Below are positions 1-7,911 of a stretch of 64,000 bases of DNA, in pieces. Source of the DNA: Actinomadura harenae (GTDB lineage Bacteria > Actinomycetota > Actinomycetes > Streptosporangiales > Streptosporangiaceae); NCBI RefSeq assembly GCF_003696215.1, contig NZ_RFFG01000001.1:1-64000 (forward strand), written 5' to 3'. A program made the position numbers and the translations under genes. Positions within the stretch are counted from its first letter, which is position 1; every line of letters begins with the position of its first letter. The notes below the pieces were generated by a model that was not told the DNA's origin, ran no database searches, and was given only the letters and a program-made list of their open reading frames with translations.

Positions 1-469
1 GCCCGGCGCGCTTCGCCGGGGCGTGCTTCGCCGGGGCGTGCGGGGCGGTCGGACGGGCCTTGCCGGTGCGCTTGCCGGGCCGCTTGTGGCCGGGCGACGG
101 GACCGGGCCACGCGGGCCCGTCGGGCCAGAGGGGCCCGCGTGGGTCGGGTGGACCCGCACCCCGATCGAACCGCCGTGGGCGGCCGGACGGCCGGGCGCG
201 TGCCCGCCGGGGTGGGGCCGGTTGACGCCGTGCTCGCCCGGGACGGGCACGGGAGTGACGACCCGCTCCCGGCTCTGGAGGCCGAAGGCGTCGCCGCCCT
301 GGCCGACCGTGCGGGTCACGTTCGAGACGGTGCCCTGGAGGCCGGCCGCGGCGCCCTGCCCCGCGAGCGGGCCGCCTGCGGCGAAGGCCGGTCCGGACAG
401 GCCCGCCATGGCGACGCAGAGCGGCGCGATGGCGGCGGCCCTGATCAGGTTCCGCGCGGAACGGTTCAT
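1..469 (-). CDS. Secreted proline/glycine/lysine-rich protein, C-terminus cut off by window edge
   Basis: I do not recognise a family. The minus strand reads open from an ATG at 469 to the left edge (156 codons, no stop). The first 30 residues form a clear signal peptide: basic MNRSARN, a hydrophobic Ala/Leu core and a cleavage site after GPAFA. The mature part carries a short stretch with FGLQSRERV, then becomes a low-complexity Gly/Pro/His/Lys/Arg region. A purine-rich GGGGGAAAG lies just upstream as ribosome binding site. It is probably exported and cell-wall associated or free. The basic tail could bind anionic wall polymers, but that is only a guess. Plus-strand open frames over the same DNA look like shadows. 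Confidence 0.6.
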   Translation of the reverse strand, partial: MNRSARNLIRAAAIAPLCVAMAGLSGPAFAAGGPLAGQGAAAGLQGTVSNVTRTVGQGGDAFGLQSRERVVTPVPVPGEHGVNRPHPGGHAPGRPAAHGGSIGVRVHPTHAGPSGPTGPRGPVPSPGHKRPGKRTGKARPTAPHAPAKHAPAKRAG

Positions 470-683
470 GCTTTCCCCCCGGTTGTCGGATTGATCCTGC
501 ACGGCCGGGGCGCGTCCGCCCCTGTGAGCCGTCCGGTGGTGTGCACCGGCTTTCCGGTCGGGGACGTTAGTACAGCCGATGGCCGCGCACAGCCCTTTCC
601 CGAAGGAAATGCATCGGCATGGGAATGATCATTGGAAGGGACTGGACCGCTTCAGCCGCGTCCGCCATGAAATGACATTCACC

Positions 684-704
684 GGCATATCCACCCGATA
701 TGCC
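684..704. promoter_or_regulatory. Perfect 7-bp inverted repeat (GGCATAT / ATATGCC)
   Basis: GGCATAT at 684-690 and ATATGCC at 698-704 are exact reverse complements separated by 7 nt, in a locally AT-richer stretch. Half-site centres are 14 bp apart, more like an operator than a stable hairpin. It lies about 215 bp upstream of the minus-strand secreted protein, so a role there is uncertain. Confidence 0.35.
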
Positions 705-740
705 AAGGAGATTTTACGGATCCGTTGTGAACAAACAGGA

Positions 741-772
741 GCGGGGACGCCGATCCGGCGTCCCCGCTTTTT
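741..772. terminator. Strong hairpin terminator after the ferritin-like gene
   Basis: A perfect 12-bp stem (741-752 with 756-767) closes a 3-nt loop, with TTTTT at 768-772 on the plus strand. The minus-strand ferritin-like gene stops at 807, so it is the natural client. In that direction the tail is only moderately T-rich. The plus-strand T run makes it look bidirectional, although no plus-strand gene ends here. Confidence 0.8.
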
Positions 773-806
773 ACCGTCCTTACCCCGGCGCTGCCCTTCC
801 CGGGGG

Positions 807-1913
807 TCAGGCGCCCTCGCCGAGGGCGATCGCCTCGTCCACCTCGGCGTGCCGGGCGGCGAGCTCGGCCTCGTAGCGCTCGCGGTCCACCGCCTCGGCG
901 ATGTCCTCGTCCTGCTTCATGAGCGCCTCGAGGTCGGCCTTGGCGTTGTCGAGGACGCCCATGTCGAGATAGGCCGCCTGCACCTTCTCGCCCCACAGGC
1001 CGACATCCTTCACGCACGGCACGATCCGGGAGAACAGCAGCGACTGGTAGAGCGTGTACATATCGGAGTTGTCGACGTACTCCATGCACTCGGCCATCGG
1101 CATGCCGAGCGTTTCGAAGACCTCCCGGCCCTTGAACCGGTCGCGCATCAGATAACAGCCCTCGACCACGAACTCCTCGCGCTCGGCGCGCTCCTTCTCG
1201 GTCAGCTCGGCGTAGTAGTCGCGCAGCGCGAGCCGGCCGAACGCGACATGCCGCGCCTCGTCCTGCATGACGTACGCGAGGAGCTGCTTGACCAGCGGAT
1301 TGGTCGACATGTCCCGGTACAGCCCGAACGCGGCGAGCGCGAGGCCCTCGATCAGCACCTGCATGCCGAGGTAGGGCAGGTCCCAGCGGGAGTCCTCGAG
1401 GGACTCGGCCAGCAGCTTCGCCAGGTCCTGGTTGATCGGGTAGTACATGCCGATCTTCTCGCGCAGGAACTTGGAGTACAGCTCCACGTGCCGCGCCTCG
1501 TCCATCGTCTGGGTGGCCGCGTAGAACTTGGAGTCCAGGTCGGGGACGGACTGGACGATCCGCGCCGACACGTTCAGCGCGCCCTGCTCACCGTGCAGAA
1601 ACTGGCTGAACAGCCACGCGCCCTGGTGCCGTCCGAACTCGTCCCGGTCGGCCTGCGACATCTTGTCCCAGATGGCGGAGCCGACCAGCGGGTTGAACTG
1701 CTCGGGCAGCCCGGCCACGTTGTTCGGGTCGACCTCGATGTCCCAGTCGATGCGCTTCTGCGCGTCCCACTGCTTGTCCTTGCCCTTCTGGTACAGGTTC
1801 AGCAGCCGGTCGCGGCCGTCGTCGTACTCCCAGGTGAAACGGGCGTCACCGGACATCGGGACGTCCCAGGTCTCCTTGGGGACGGGCGAGACGTAGAAGT
1901 CGTACGAGGTCAT
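807..1913 (-). CDS. Ferritin-like / R2-like diiron carboxylate protein
   Basis: A soluble 368-residue protein of the ferritin-like superfamily, in the group related to ribonucleotide reductase R2 and diiron N-oxygenases or oxidases. Expected metal ligands are visible in order: Glu109 in HGEQG, Glu139 and His142 in the first DEARH, Glu189 in VLIEG, and Glu219 and His222 in a second DEARH. Two copies of E-x2-H on paired helices are the family hallmark, so it should bind a dinuclear iron (or Mn/Fe) centre and activate O2. The substrate cannot be deduced. The ATG at 1913 follows AGGAGG with good spacing. It is monocistronic, ends at a hairpin terminator, and has a palindromic site about 75 bp upstream. 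Confidence 0.8.
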   Translation of the reverse strand: MTSYDFYVSPVPKETWDVPMSGDARFTWEYDDGRDRLLNLYQKGKDKQWDAQKRIDWDIEVDPNNVAGLPEQFNPLVGSAIWDKMSQADRDEFGRHQGAWLFSQFLHGEQGALNVSARIVQSVPDLDSKFYAATQTMDEARHVELYSKFLREKIGMYYPINQDLAKLLAESLEDSRWDLPYLGMQVLIEGLALAAFGLYRDMSTNPLVKQLLAYVMQDEARHVAFGRLALRDYYAELTEKERAEREEFVVEGCYLMRDRFKGREVFETLGMPMAECMEYVDNSDMYTLYQSLLFSRIVPCVKDVGLWGEKVQAAYLDMGVLDNAKADLEALMKQDEDIAEAVDRERYEAELAARHAEVDEAIALGEGA

Positions 1914-2225
1914 GCCAGCCTCCTGGGACGCGGCCTCCCGCGAGCCTCGGCGACCGCGGGTCGGCGCGGGGTGGTGCCGCCCACCGCTTTACATCCCTTC
2001 GTAACATGTAAAGCTGCCCGCGAACAGACCCATTCACGGCCGCCCGGAACCCCGCCCGGAACCCGCCCGGCCGCGAGGCGACCGCGGGGCGAGCGCGGGG
2101 CGACCGCGGGGCGACCGCGGGGCGACCGCGGGGCGAGCGTGCCCCCGCACCCATGACAAAAGTCATCGTGGGGCCGCGACAACCTTCACTAACTCGCTGA
2201 CCTGTGCGTTCCTACCGTTGAACCC
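1914..2225. promoter_or_regulatory. Divergent promoter region with operator-like palindrome
   Basis: This region separates the divergent diiron protein and ABC exporter genes. GCTTTACAT (1986-1994) and ATGTAAAGC (2006-2014) form a perfect 9-bp inverted repeat with an 11-nt spacer, typical in size of a TetR- or GntR-type operator. Farther right are short GC-rich tandem repeats (about 2040-2142) and an AT-richer stretch just before the exporter ATG. No coding sequence is supported here. Confidence 0.55.
2077..2142. repeat. 11-bp tandem repeat, six copies
   Basis: Six consecutive units of GGCGACCGCGG, with GGCGAGCGCGG as the second copy and a degenerate last copy. They follow about three copies of a different unit (CCGCCCGGAACC-like). 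The array is noncoding, its period is close to one helical turn, and it lies about 85 bp from the ABC ATPase start. Confidence 0.85.
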
Positions 2226-3110
2226 ATGGACGCCATCACCGTCACCAACGTCGCGAAGAGCTACGGAACGGTCCGCGCGGTCGCCTCACTCGACCTGACG
2301 ATCCCGGCCGGGCAGACCCTCGCGCTGCTCGGCCCGAACGGCGCGGGCAAGAGCACGACGATCTCCATGCTGGTCGGGCTCGCCCGCCCGGACGCCGGCG
2401 CGGTCGAGGTCTTCGGCGACGACCCGGCCACCGCCGTCGCCCGCGGACGCGTCGGGGCGATGCTCCAGGACGGCGCGCTCGTCGAGGGCCTGACCGTCAA
2501 GGAGGTCGTCGGGTTCGTCCGGGGGCTGTACCCGGAGCCGCTGCCGCTCGCCGAGATCCTCGCGACCGCCGACCTCACCGACCTCGCGGGCCGCCGCGCC
2601 GACAAGCTGTCCGGCGGGCAGCGGCAGCGGGTCCGGTTCGCGCTGGCCATCGCGGGCGCGCCGAAGCTGCTCGTCCTCGACGAGCCGACCGCCGCGATGG
2701 ACGTCGAGTCGCGCCGCACCTTCTGGGCCAGCATGCGCGCCTACGCGGCGGGCGGCCGGACGATCCTGTTCGCCACCCACTACATGGAGGAGGCGGACGA
2801 GAACGCCGACCGGATCGTCGTCATGGCGGGCGGCCGGATCGTCGCCGACGGCTCCGCCGCCGAGATCAAGTCGAGGTCCGGGACCCGGACCGTCCGGTTC
2901 ACCCTCGGCGATCAGTCCGCCGCCGGGCTGGACCTCCTGGAGGGCGTCACCGGCATCGAGATCCGCGGCACCACGGCCATCCTGACCAGCACCGACGCGG
3001 ACGCCACGACCGCCGGGCTGTACCGGACCGGGCTGACCGTCCGGGACCTGGAGGTCCGCGGCGCCGACCTCGAGGAGGCGTTCCTCAACCTCACCACCGA
3101 CCAGTCCTGA
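2226..3110 (+). CDS. ABC transporter ATP-binding protein, drug-exporter (DrrA) type
   Basis: Cytoplasmic ATPase subunit of an ABC-2 exporter. In 294 residues it shows Walker A GPNGAGKST (36-44), a Q-loop glutamine near 81, signature LSGGQRQRV (128-136), Walker B LLVLDEPT (148-155) and a switch His in FATHYMEEAD. The extra C-terminal domain of about 80 residues is usual for DrrA-like subunits. The next gene is the membrane partner and starts 39 bp on. Substrate is unknown: members export anthracyclines, lipids or peptides. A two-component system follows directly, a common arrangement for stress-induced ABC-2 exporters. Confidence 0.92.
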   Translation: MDAITVTNVAKSYGTVRAVASLDLTIPAGQTLALLGPNGAGKSTTISMLVGLARPDAGAVEVFGDDPATAVARGRVGAMLQDGALVEGLTVKEVVGFVRGLYPEPLPLAEILATADLTDLAGRRADKLSGGQRQRVRFALAIAGAPKLLVLDEPTAAMDVESRRTFWASMRAYAAGGRTILFATHYMEEADENADRIVVMAGGRIVADGSAAEIKSRSGTRTVRFTLGDQSAAGLDLLEGVTGIEIRGTTAILTSTDADATTAGLYRTGLTVRDLEVRGADLEEAFLNLTTDQS

Positions 3111-3149
3111 CCTGACCTGACCCGGCATCTCGTCCCCCGGAGGCTTCCC

Positions 3150-3890
3150 ATGCCCACCTATCTGCGCCTCGAGGTCGTGCGGATGTTCCGCGACCGGCGC
3201 TTCACGTTCTTCACCCTCGCCGTCCCGGTCGCCTTCTACCTGCTGTGGGCGAGCGTCTTCAAGGGCAACGGCACCGAGCCCAAGACCGGCCTGGACATCC
3301 AGACCTACCTGATGGTGTCGATGGCGTCGTTCGGCGCGATCGGGGCCTCGCTGTCGACGACCGGGCAGCGGTTCGCGGCCGAGCGCGCGTCCGGGTGGCT
3401 GCGCCAGCTCCAGACCACGCCGCTGCGTCCGTGGGCCGTCGTGACCGGCCGGACGGTGGCCTCGATGGTCCTGGCACTGCCCGCGATCCTGCTGGTCAGC
3501 CTGGTCGCCGTCGCCGTCGAGGGGGTGCGCGTCGACCCGCTGCACTGGGTCCTGATGGTCGTGCTCATGTGGATCGCCTCGCTGCCGTTCGCCGCGCTCG
3601 GCATCCTGATCGGCTGCCTGGCCGGACCGGACTCGGCCCAGCCGATCACGCTCGGCGCCTACTTCGCGCTGTCCATCCTCGGCGGACTCTGGATGCCGGT
3701 CAGCCAGCTGCCGTCCGCGCTGCGGACGATCGCGGTCTGGACGCCGTCCAACCGGTTCGGGAACCTCGGCTGGACGCTGGTGTCCGGGCACGCCCCGACG
3801 GCCACCACGGCCCTGGTCCTGGTGGCCTGGACGGCCGGCCTGGGCGCCCTCGCGATCCCGGCCTACCGCCGGACCCTGCGGGCGCGCTGA
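3150..3890 (+). CDS. ABC-2 type transporter permease
   Basis: A 246-residue integral membrane protein with about six hydrophobic helices, beginning near FTFFTLAVPVAFYLLW and ending with a TALVLVAWTAGL segment before a short basic tail (RRTLRAR). Size and layout match ABC-2 membrane subunits of the DrrB type, which dimerise with the ATPase encoded just upstream. A GGAGG lies 8 bp before the ATG. Co-transcription with the ATPase and the following kinase and regulator is likely because the gaps are short and in one direction. Confidence 0.9.
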   Translation: MPTYLRLEVVRMFRDRRFTFFTLAVPVAFYLLWASVFKGNGTEPKTGLDIQTYLMVSMASFGAIGASLSTTGQRFAAERASGWLRQLQTTPLRPWAVVTGRTVASMVLALPAILLVSLVAVAVEGVRVDPLHWVLMVVLMWIASLPFAALGILIGCLAGPDSAQPITLGAYFALSILGGLWMPVSQLPSALRTIAVWTPSNRFGNLGWTLVSGHAPTATTALVLVAWTAGLGALAIPAYRRTLRAR

Positions 3891-3957
3891 GCGGAAGAGG
3901 ACACGACAGGAAATACTGGGCGCGGACCACGGAGCGGCGGAACGACGGAAGCGGGCC

Positions 3958-5229
3958 ATGGGCGGGCTGTTCAAGGAGACGATCACCGACGACGACCCGG
4001 AGACGTCCCGGCGGCGCCGGGCGTTCTGGGCCGCCTTCGGGCTGATCTACCTCATCCCGGTGATCAAGGTCGTGAGCGGGTACCACGGCCCGCGGCTCGT
4101 CCTGGCGGTGCTCGCCCTGGTCCTGTTCGTCACGGTGTACATGGCGACGCCACTCACCCGGGCGAGCTGGCTGGAACCCCTGCGCGGCCACTCCTACGTC
4201 CTGTTCGCCGTGTTCGCGGCGCTCTGCGTGGGGCTCCCGTTCGCGTTCGGCTCCGACTGGGCGGGGATGCCGATCTACCTGTCCATCATCGCCGCGATGA
4301 CGCTGCCGCTGCGGGCCGTCCCCTCCACCGTGATCGCCGCCGCCGCGCTCGGCGCCCTCCAGTGCTGGCTGCTCGGCGTCGGCCGGGGCGGGCTGCTGAC
4401 GATCACGATGTCGGCGCTGTCGCTCGGCCTGTTCATGTTCGCGTTCCGGCACGCCCGGACGCTCGTCCACCAGCTCCGCGAGGCCCGCGCCGAGGCGACC
4501 CGGCTCGCCGCCGCCAACGAGCGGCTGCGCATCGCCCGCGACCTGCACGACCTGCTCGGGCACAGCCTGTCCCTGATCGTCCTGAAGAGCGAGGTCGCCC
4601 GGCGGATGGCCGCCCGCGACGTCGACCGGGCGCTCGCCGAGGTCGGCGACATCGAGTCGGTGGCGCGGGAGGCGCTGCGCGACGTCCGCGAGACGATCTC
4701 CGGCTACCGGCGCCGCGACCTGACCGGCGAGCTGGACGGGGCCCGCGCCGTCCTCACCGCCGCCGGGATCGAGCCGGTCGTCCGGACCTCCGGCACCCCG
4801 CTCCCGGACGAGGCCGACGTCCTGTTCGGCTGGGCCGTCCGCGAGGCCGTCACCAACGTCGTCCGGCACTCCCGCGCGAACCGCTGCGAGATCGACGTCC
4901 GCCGCGAGCCGGGCACGCGGCGCGAACCCGGATGCGCCGTCCTGACGATCACCGACGACGGGACGGCGTCCGGGGCGGACTTCACGCCCGGCAACGGCCT
5001 CACCGGACTCGCCGAGCGCTTCGACGCGGCGGGCGGAACGGTGACGGCCCGGCCTCGTCCGTCGGGCGGCTTCGCGGTGACCGCGCGGCTTCCGCTCACC
5101 TCGTCCGGTGGGTCGTCCGGTGGGTCGTCCGGTGGGTCATCGCCGTCCGGCTGCGGCCCGCCCGGGGCCGGGACCGGCCGCCCGGGGGAAGGCGGGGACG
5201 CGCGGCCGGCAGTAGGGTCTGCGTCGTGA
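3958..5229 (+). CDS. DesK/LiaS-type sensor histidine kinase
   Basis: Membrane sensor kinase of the NarL-partner (HisKA_3) class, 423 residues. Residues 25-165 hold about five or six hydrophobic helices with little extracellular sequence, suggesting it senses the membrane or the neighbouring exporter. A coiled linker leads to the phosphoacceptor His197 in ARDLHDLLGHSL. The ATPase part shows AVREAVTNVVRHS (N box) and GNGLTGLAER (G box). The C-terminus carries three SSGG repeats coded by a 12-bp tandem repeat. Its stop overlaps the regulator's GTG by four bases, so translation is probably coupled. Confidence 0.92.
   Translation: MGGLFKETITDDDPETSRRRRAFWAAFGLIYLIPVIKVVSGYHGPRLVLAVLALVLFVTVYMATPLTRASWLEPLRGHSYVLFAVFAALCVGLPFAFGSDWAGMPIYLSIIAAMTLPLRAVPSTVIAAAALGALQCWLLGVGRGGLLTITMSALSLGLFMFAFRHARTLVHQLREARAEATRLAAANERLRIARDLHDLLGHSLSLIVLKSEVARRMAARDVDRALAEVGDIESVAREALRDVRETISGYRRRDLTGELDGARAVLTAAGIEPVVRTSGTPLPDEADVLFGWAVREAVTNVVRHSRANRCEIDVRREPGTRREPGCAVLTITDDGTASGADFTPGNGLTGLAERFDAAGGTVTARPRPSGGFAVTARLPLTSSGGSSGGSSGGSSPSGCGPPGAGTGRPGEGGDARPAVGSAS
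5101..5139 (+). repeat. 12-bp tandem repeat in kinase C-terminus
   Basis: Three near-identical copies of TCGTCCGGTGGG encode Ser-Ser-Gly-Gly units after the ATPase domain. The unit length is a multiple of three, so copy-number change would keep the frame. Confidence 0.85.
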
Positions 5230-5831
5230 TCCGGGTGATGCTGGCCGAAGACCAGGGCATGGTGCGCGGCGCCCTCGCCACGCTGCTCGGTCTCGAGGAC
5301 GACCTGGACGTGGTCGCCGAGGCCGCGGGCGGGGCCGAGGCGGTGCTGCTCGCCCGGCGTGAACGGCCCGACGTCGCCCTCCTGGACATCGAGATGCCCG
5401 GCAAGGACGGCCTGGCCGCCGCGGCGGAGATCCGGGACGCCGTCCCGTCCTGCCGGGTCATGATCTTGACCACATTCGGCCGTCCCGGGTACCTGCGCCG
5501 CGCCATGGAGGCCGGCGCCTCGGCGTTCCTGGTGAAGGACAGCCCGGCGCGGGAGCTCGCCGCCGCGATCCGCCGCGTGGCCGCGGGCGAGCGCGTGATC
5601 GACCCGAACCTCGCCGCCGCCGCGCTCAGCGCGGGACCGAACCCGCTCTCCCCGCGCGAGCGGGACGTCCTGACCGCGGGCGCGGACGGCTCGACCATCG
5701 CCGACATCGCCGGGCGGCTGCACCTGTCGGAGGGCACCGTCCGCAACTACCTCTCCTCCGCGATCAACAAGGTGGGGGCGCGCAACCGCATCGAGGCCGT
5801 CCACACCGCACGGGCGCAGGGATGGCTCTGA
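5226..5831 (+). CDS. NarL/LuxR-type response regulator
   Basis: A 201-residue DNA-binding response regulator, cognate to the preceding kinase. The receiver domain starts VIRVMLAEDQ, with the acidic pair at 8-9, phosphoacceptor Asp54 in ALLDIEMPG, a Thr in ILTTFG and a Lys in FLVKDS. The C-terminal LuxR helix-turn-helix begins LSPRERDVL and includes TVRNYLSSAINK. The GTG at 5226 overlaps the kinase stop; a longer open frame upstream is just the other frame of the kinase gene. The adjacent ABC exporter is the most likely target. Confidence 0.92.
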   Translation: MIRVMLAEDQGMVRGALATLLGLEDDLDVVAEAAGGAEAVLLARRERPDVALLDIEMPGKDGLAAAAEIRDAVPSCRVMILTTFGRPGYLRRAMEAGASAFLVKDSPARELAAAIRRVAAGERVIDPNLAAAALSAGPNPLSPRERDVLTAGADGSTIADIAGRLHLSEGTVRNYLSSAINKVGARNRIEAVHTARAQGWL

Positions 5832-7138
5832 GCCCCGGTGATCCCCGGCCCCCGCGGCGGGGGCCCGGCCGAGCGGCGGCCGCACCCGGTCGCCGTCCCC
5901 CGCGGCAGCGCCGTCGGCTGCAGCTCGGGGCGCTACGGATCGGCGCGCTGCGGATCGGGGCGCTACGGATCGGCGCGGTGCGGATCGGGGCGCTGCTCCT
6001 CGCCGGGACGCTCGCCGCGGCCTGCCACAGCGGCGACCCGGGAACGGTCAAGGCCAGGCCGGCCGGGCCAGCCCCCGTCCTCCCCCGCTGGGCCAGCATC
6101 GGCTGCACCGGCGGGACGATCACGACCGGGCAGCACCTGTTCCGCGGGCGCGGCTTCATCGTCAAGGTCCCCGACCGGGGGCAGGACCCGCGCGACACCG
6201 GCCCCCTGCCGCTCATCCTCGACCTGCACGGACTGAACTCGTCCGGGCTCGAACAGGCCATCTACGGACGGCTCGCCGACGCGGGCGCCGCGCGCGGATT
6301 CGTCGTCGTCGAACCCGACAGCGCGGCCGAGCGCGGCGGCTGGAAGCTGCCCGGCATGCCGGACGGCGACGCCGACATCGGCTACGTCGGCGCCCTGCTC
6401 GACCATCTGGAGAAGGGCCTCTGCCTGGACCGGCGGCGCGAGTTCGCCGCGGGCTTCTCCAACGGCGCCGGCCTCGCGACCGCCCTGGTCTGCGGCCTCG
6501 GCGGACGGCTCGCCGGGGTCGCCGCCGTCTCCGGGCTCAACCTGGCCCGGCCCTGCCCGCGGCCCGAGCCCACCACGATCGTCGCCTTCCACGGCACGTC
6601 CGACCCGGTCGTCCCGTATGAGGGCGGCGAGCCGTTCGGCGGGAACCGGTCGCGCGTGCCGTCCTGGATGATCCCGGCGGACGGGTCGTTCGACCTGCCG
6701 TCGGTGTCGGCCGCGGCTGCGGCCTGGGGACACGCGTTCAGCTGCGGGAAGACCACCTCGGCGGAGCCCGCCGACGGCGTCCGGCGCCGCACCTGGACGG
6801 GCTGCCGCCGCGACGCCCGCGTGGACCTCTACACCGTCGGCGGCGTGGGCCACGCCTGGCCGGGCTCACCGGCCGTGGGGGCGGGCGCGTCCACGAAGAA
6901 GATCGACGCGACCTCGGTGACACTGGACGTGTTCGCGGGCGACGCCCCGCGCTGGCGGGCGCAGCGCGGCCGCCCGAGCAGCGGGTTCACCGGCGCGGAC
7001 GACCTGCACGGCGCCGGCGGGCGCGACTGGGACGGCGACGGCGACGGCGACGGGCCGCACGGCGCGGGGCCCGGCCCCGGCCCCGGTTCCGGTCCCGGCG
7101 GTGCCGGGGAGCCGCCCTGGACGGCCGCCACCCCCTGA
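5822..7138 (+). CDS. LpqC/PHB-depolymerase-like esterase, putative lipoprotein
   Basis: Exported alpha/beta hydrolase of the polyhydroxybutyrate depolymerase/LpqC group, 438 residues. A lipobox (LAAAC, Cys68) ends the signal sequence. The triad is visible: Ser213 in GFSNGAG, Asp261 in HGTSDPVVPY and His344 in VGHAWPG, with an oxyanion motif near DLHGLN. Just before the signal core, four and a half GALRI repeats make the N-terminal region unusually long. The C-terminus is a Gly/Asp/Pro-rich tail. The ATG overlaps the regulator's stop by 10 bp. The substrate, perhaps a polyester or acylated sugar, cannot be assigned from sequence. Confidence 0.82.
   Translation: MALSPGDPRPPRRGPGRAAAAPGRRPPRQRRRLQLGALRIGALRIGALRIGAVRIGALLLAGTLAAACHSGDPGTVKARPAGPAPVLPRWASIGCTGGTITTGQHLFRGRGFIVKVPDRGQDPRDTGPLPLILDLHGLNSSGLEQAIYGRLADAGAARGFVVVEPDSAAERGGWKLPGMPDGDADIGYVGALLDHLEKGLCLDRRREFAAGFSNGAGLATALVCGLGGRLAGVAAVSGLNLARPCPRPEPTTIVAFHGTSDPVVPYEGGEPFGGNRSRVPSWMIPADGSFDLPSVSAAAAAWGHAFSCGKTTSAEPADGVRRRTWTGCRRDARVDLYTVGGVGHAWPGSPAVGAGASTKKIDATSVTLDVFAGDAPRWRAQRGRPSSGFTGADDLHGAGGRDWDGDGDGDGPHGAGPGPGPGSGPGGAGEPPWTAATP
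5927..5995 (+). repeat. 15-bp in-frame tandem repeat (GALRI) in signal-peptide region
   Basis: Four and a half units of a 15-bp sequence of the type GG(C/G)GCGCT(A/G)CGGATC encode Gly-Ala-Leu-Arg-Ile (the fourth has Val). Units alternate between two subtypes, suggesting a 30-bp higher-order duplication. The array sits immediately before the lipoprotein signal core. Confidence 0.9.
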
Positions 7139-7163
7139 CCGCCGGGCGCTGGAACCCTGTCCG

Positions 7164-7802
7164 TCAGGCGGTCGAGATGTGGTCGGCGAGATAGCCGTGG
7201 ATGAGCCGCTCGGCCTCGGCGAGGATGTCCGGATCGCCCTGCGGGTCACGGCGGAAGGCCAACTGGAGGACGGCGTCGGCGGCCTCGACGGCGATCGCGA
7301 GGGCGCGCTCCAGGGCGGGCGTCTCGGTGATGTCGAAGGTGTCCACGATCAGCTCGCGCAGCCGGTCGGCGACGACCGAGTTGTTCTCGGCGCCCTCGTC
7401 CAGCAGCCGGACGTCGGCGACGTCGCCGAACCGCAGCACCCGGAACCCGGGGACGGACCGGTGCATCTCCACGAAGATCTCGATGATCGCGCCGACGGTG
7501 TCCGACCAGTCGTCGAAGCGGCCGCCGCCGATGCGCTCGGACACCGTCTGCTCGAACTGCTCCAGGTTCCGCAGCGCCAGCGCCTGAGCCACGGCGCGCT
7601 TGTCCGGGAAGAACTGGTAGACCGAGCCGATCGCGACCTCGGCACGCTGCGCGATCCGGGTCGTGGTGAGGCCGTCGTAGCCGTCCTCCTCCAGGATGTC
7701 CGCGCAGGCGTCCAGCATCCGCTGCACGCGTTCGGCGCTGCGGCGCTGCGCGGGACGGCGGCGGAGCGGGGTTCGGATGTCGGTCACACCCCCTATTGTC
7801 AC
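7164..7802 (-). CDS. TetR-family transcriptional regulator
   Basis: A 212-residue one-component regulator. The N-terminal TetR helix-turn-helix spans about residues 18-65, with TTTRIAQRAEVAIGSVYQFF as recognition region and DKRAVAQAL after it. The C-terminal helical half, about 140 residues, should bind a ligand and dimerise. The GTG at 7802 touches a GGAGGA with no spacing; another GTG five codons in (7787) is a plausible start. The gene is convergent with the esterase and faces away from the GlxA-type regulator, so its target may be itself or a distant gene. Confidence 0.88.
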   Translation of the reverse strand: MTIGGVTDIRTPLRRRPAQRRSAERVQRMLDACADILEEDGYDGLTTTRIAQRAEVAIGSVYQFFPDKRAVAQALALRNLEQFEQTVSERIGGGRFDDWSDTVGAIIEIFVEMHRSVPGFRVLRFGDVADVRLLDEGAENNSVVADRLRELIVDTFDITETPALERALAIAVEAADAVLQLAFRRDPQGDPDILAEAERLIHGYLADHISTA

Positions 7803-7911
7803 TCCTCCGCGCCGTCCTGGGACATGACGACGCGGAGATCACACCCCGCCCTCGGCGTGACTTTCCGGACTCCCGCACAGAATGACCGAGAACAGGCCCG
7901 GAGCGCCCGCC

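Larger units (their letters stand above)
470..806. other. Intergenic region between two minus-strand genes
   Basis: No convincing gene. It holds the leader and presumed promoter of the secreted protein, a perfect inverted repeat at 684-704 and a strong hairpin terminator at 741-772. An AAGGAG at 705-710 has no plausible start codon behind it. Confidence 0.5.

Noticed and set aside
23..628. Plus-strand open frame
   Set aside because: Arg/Gly-rich shadow of the minus-strand secreted protein; no binding site or domain.
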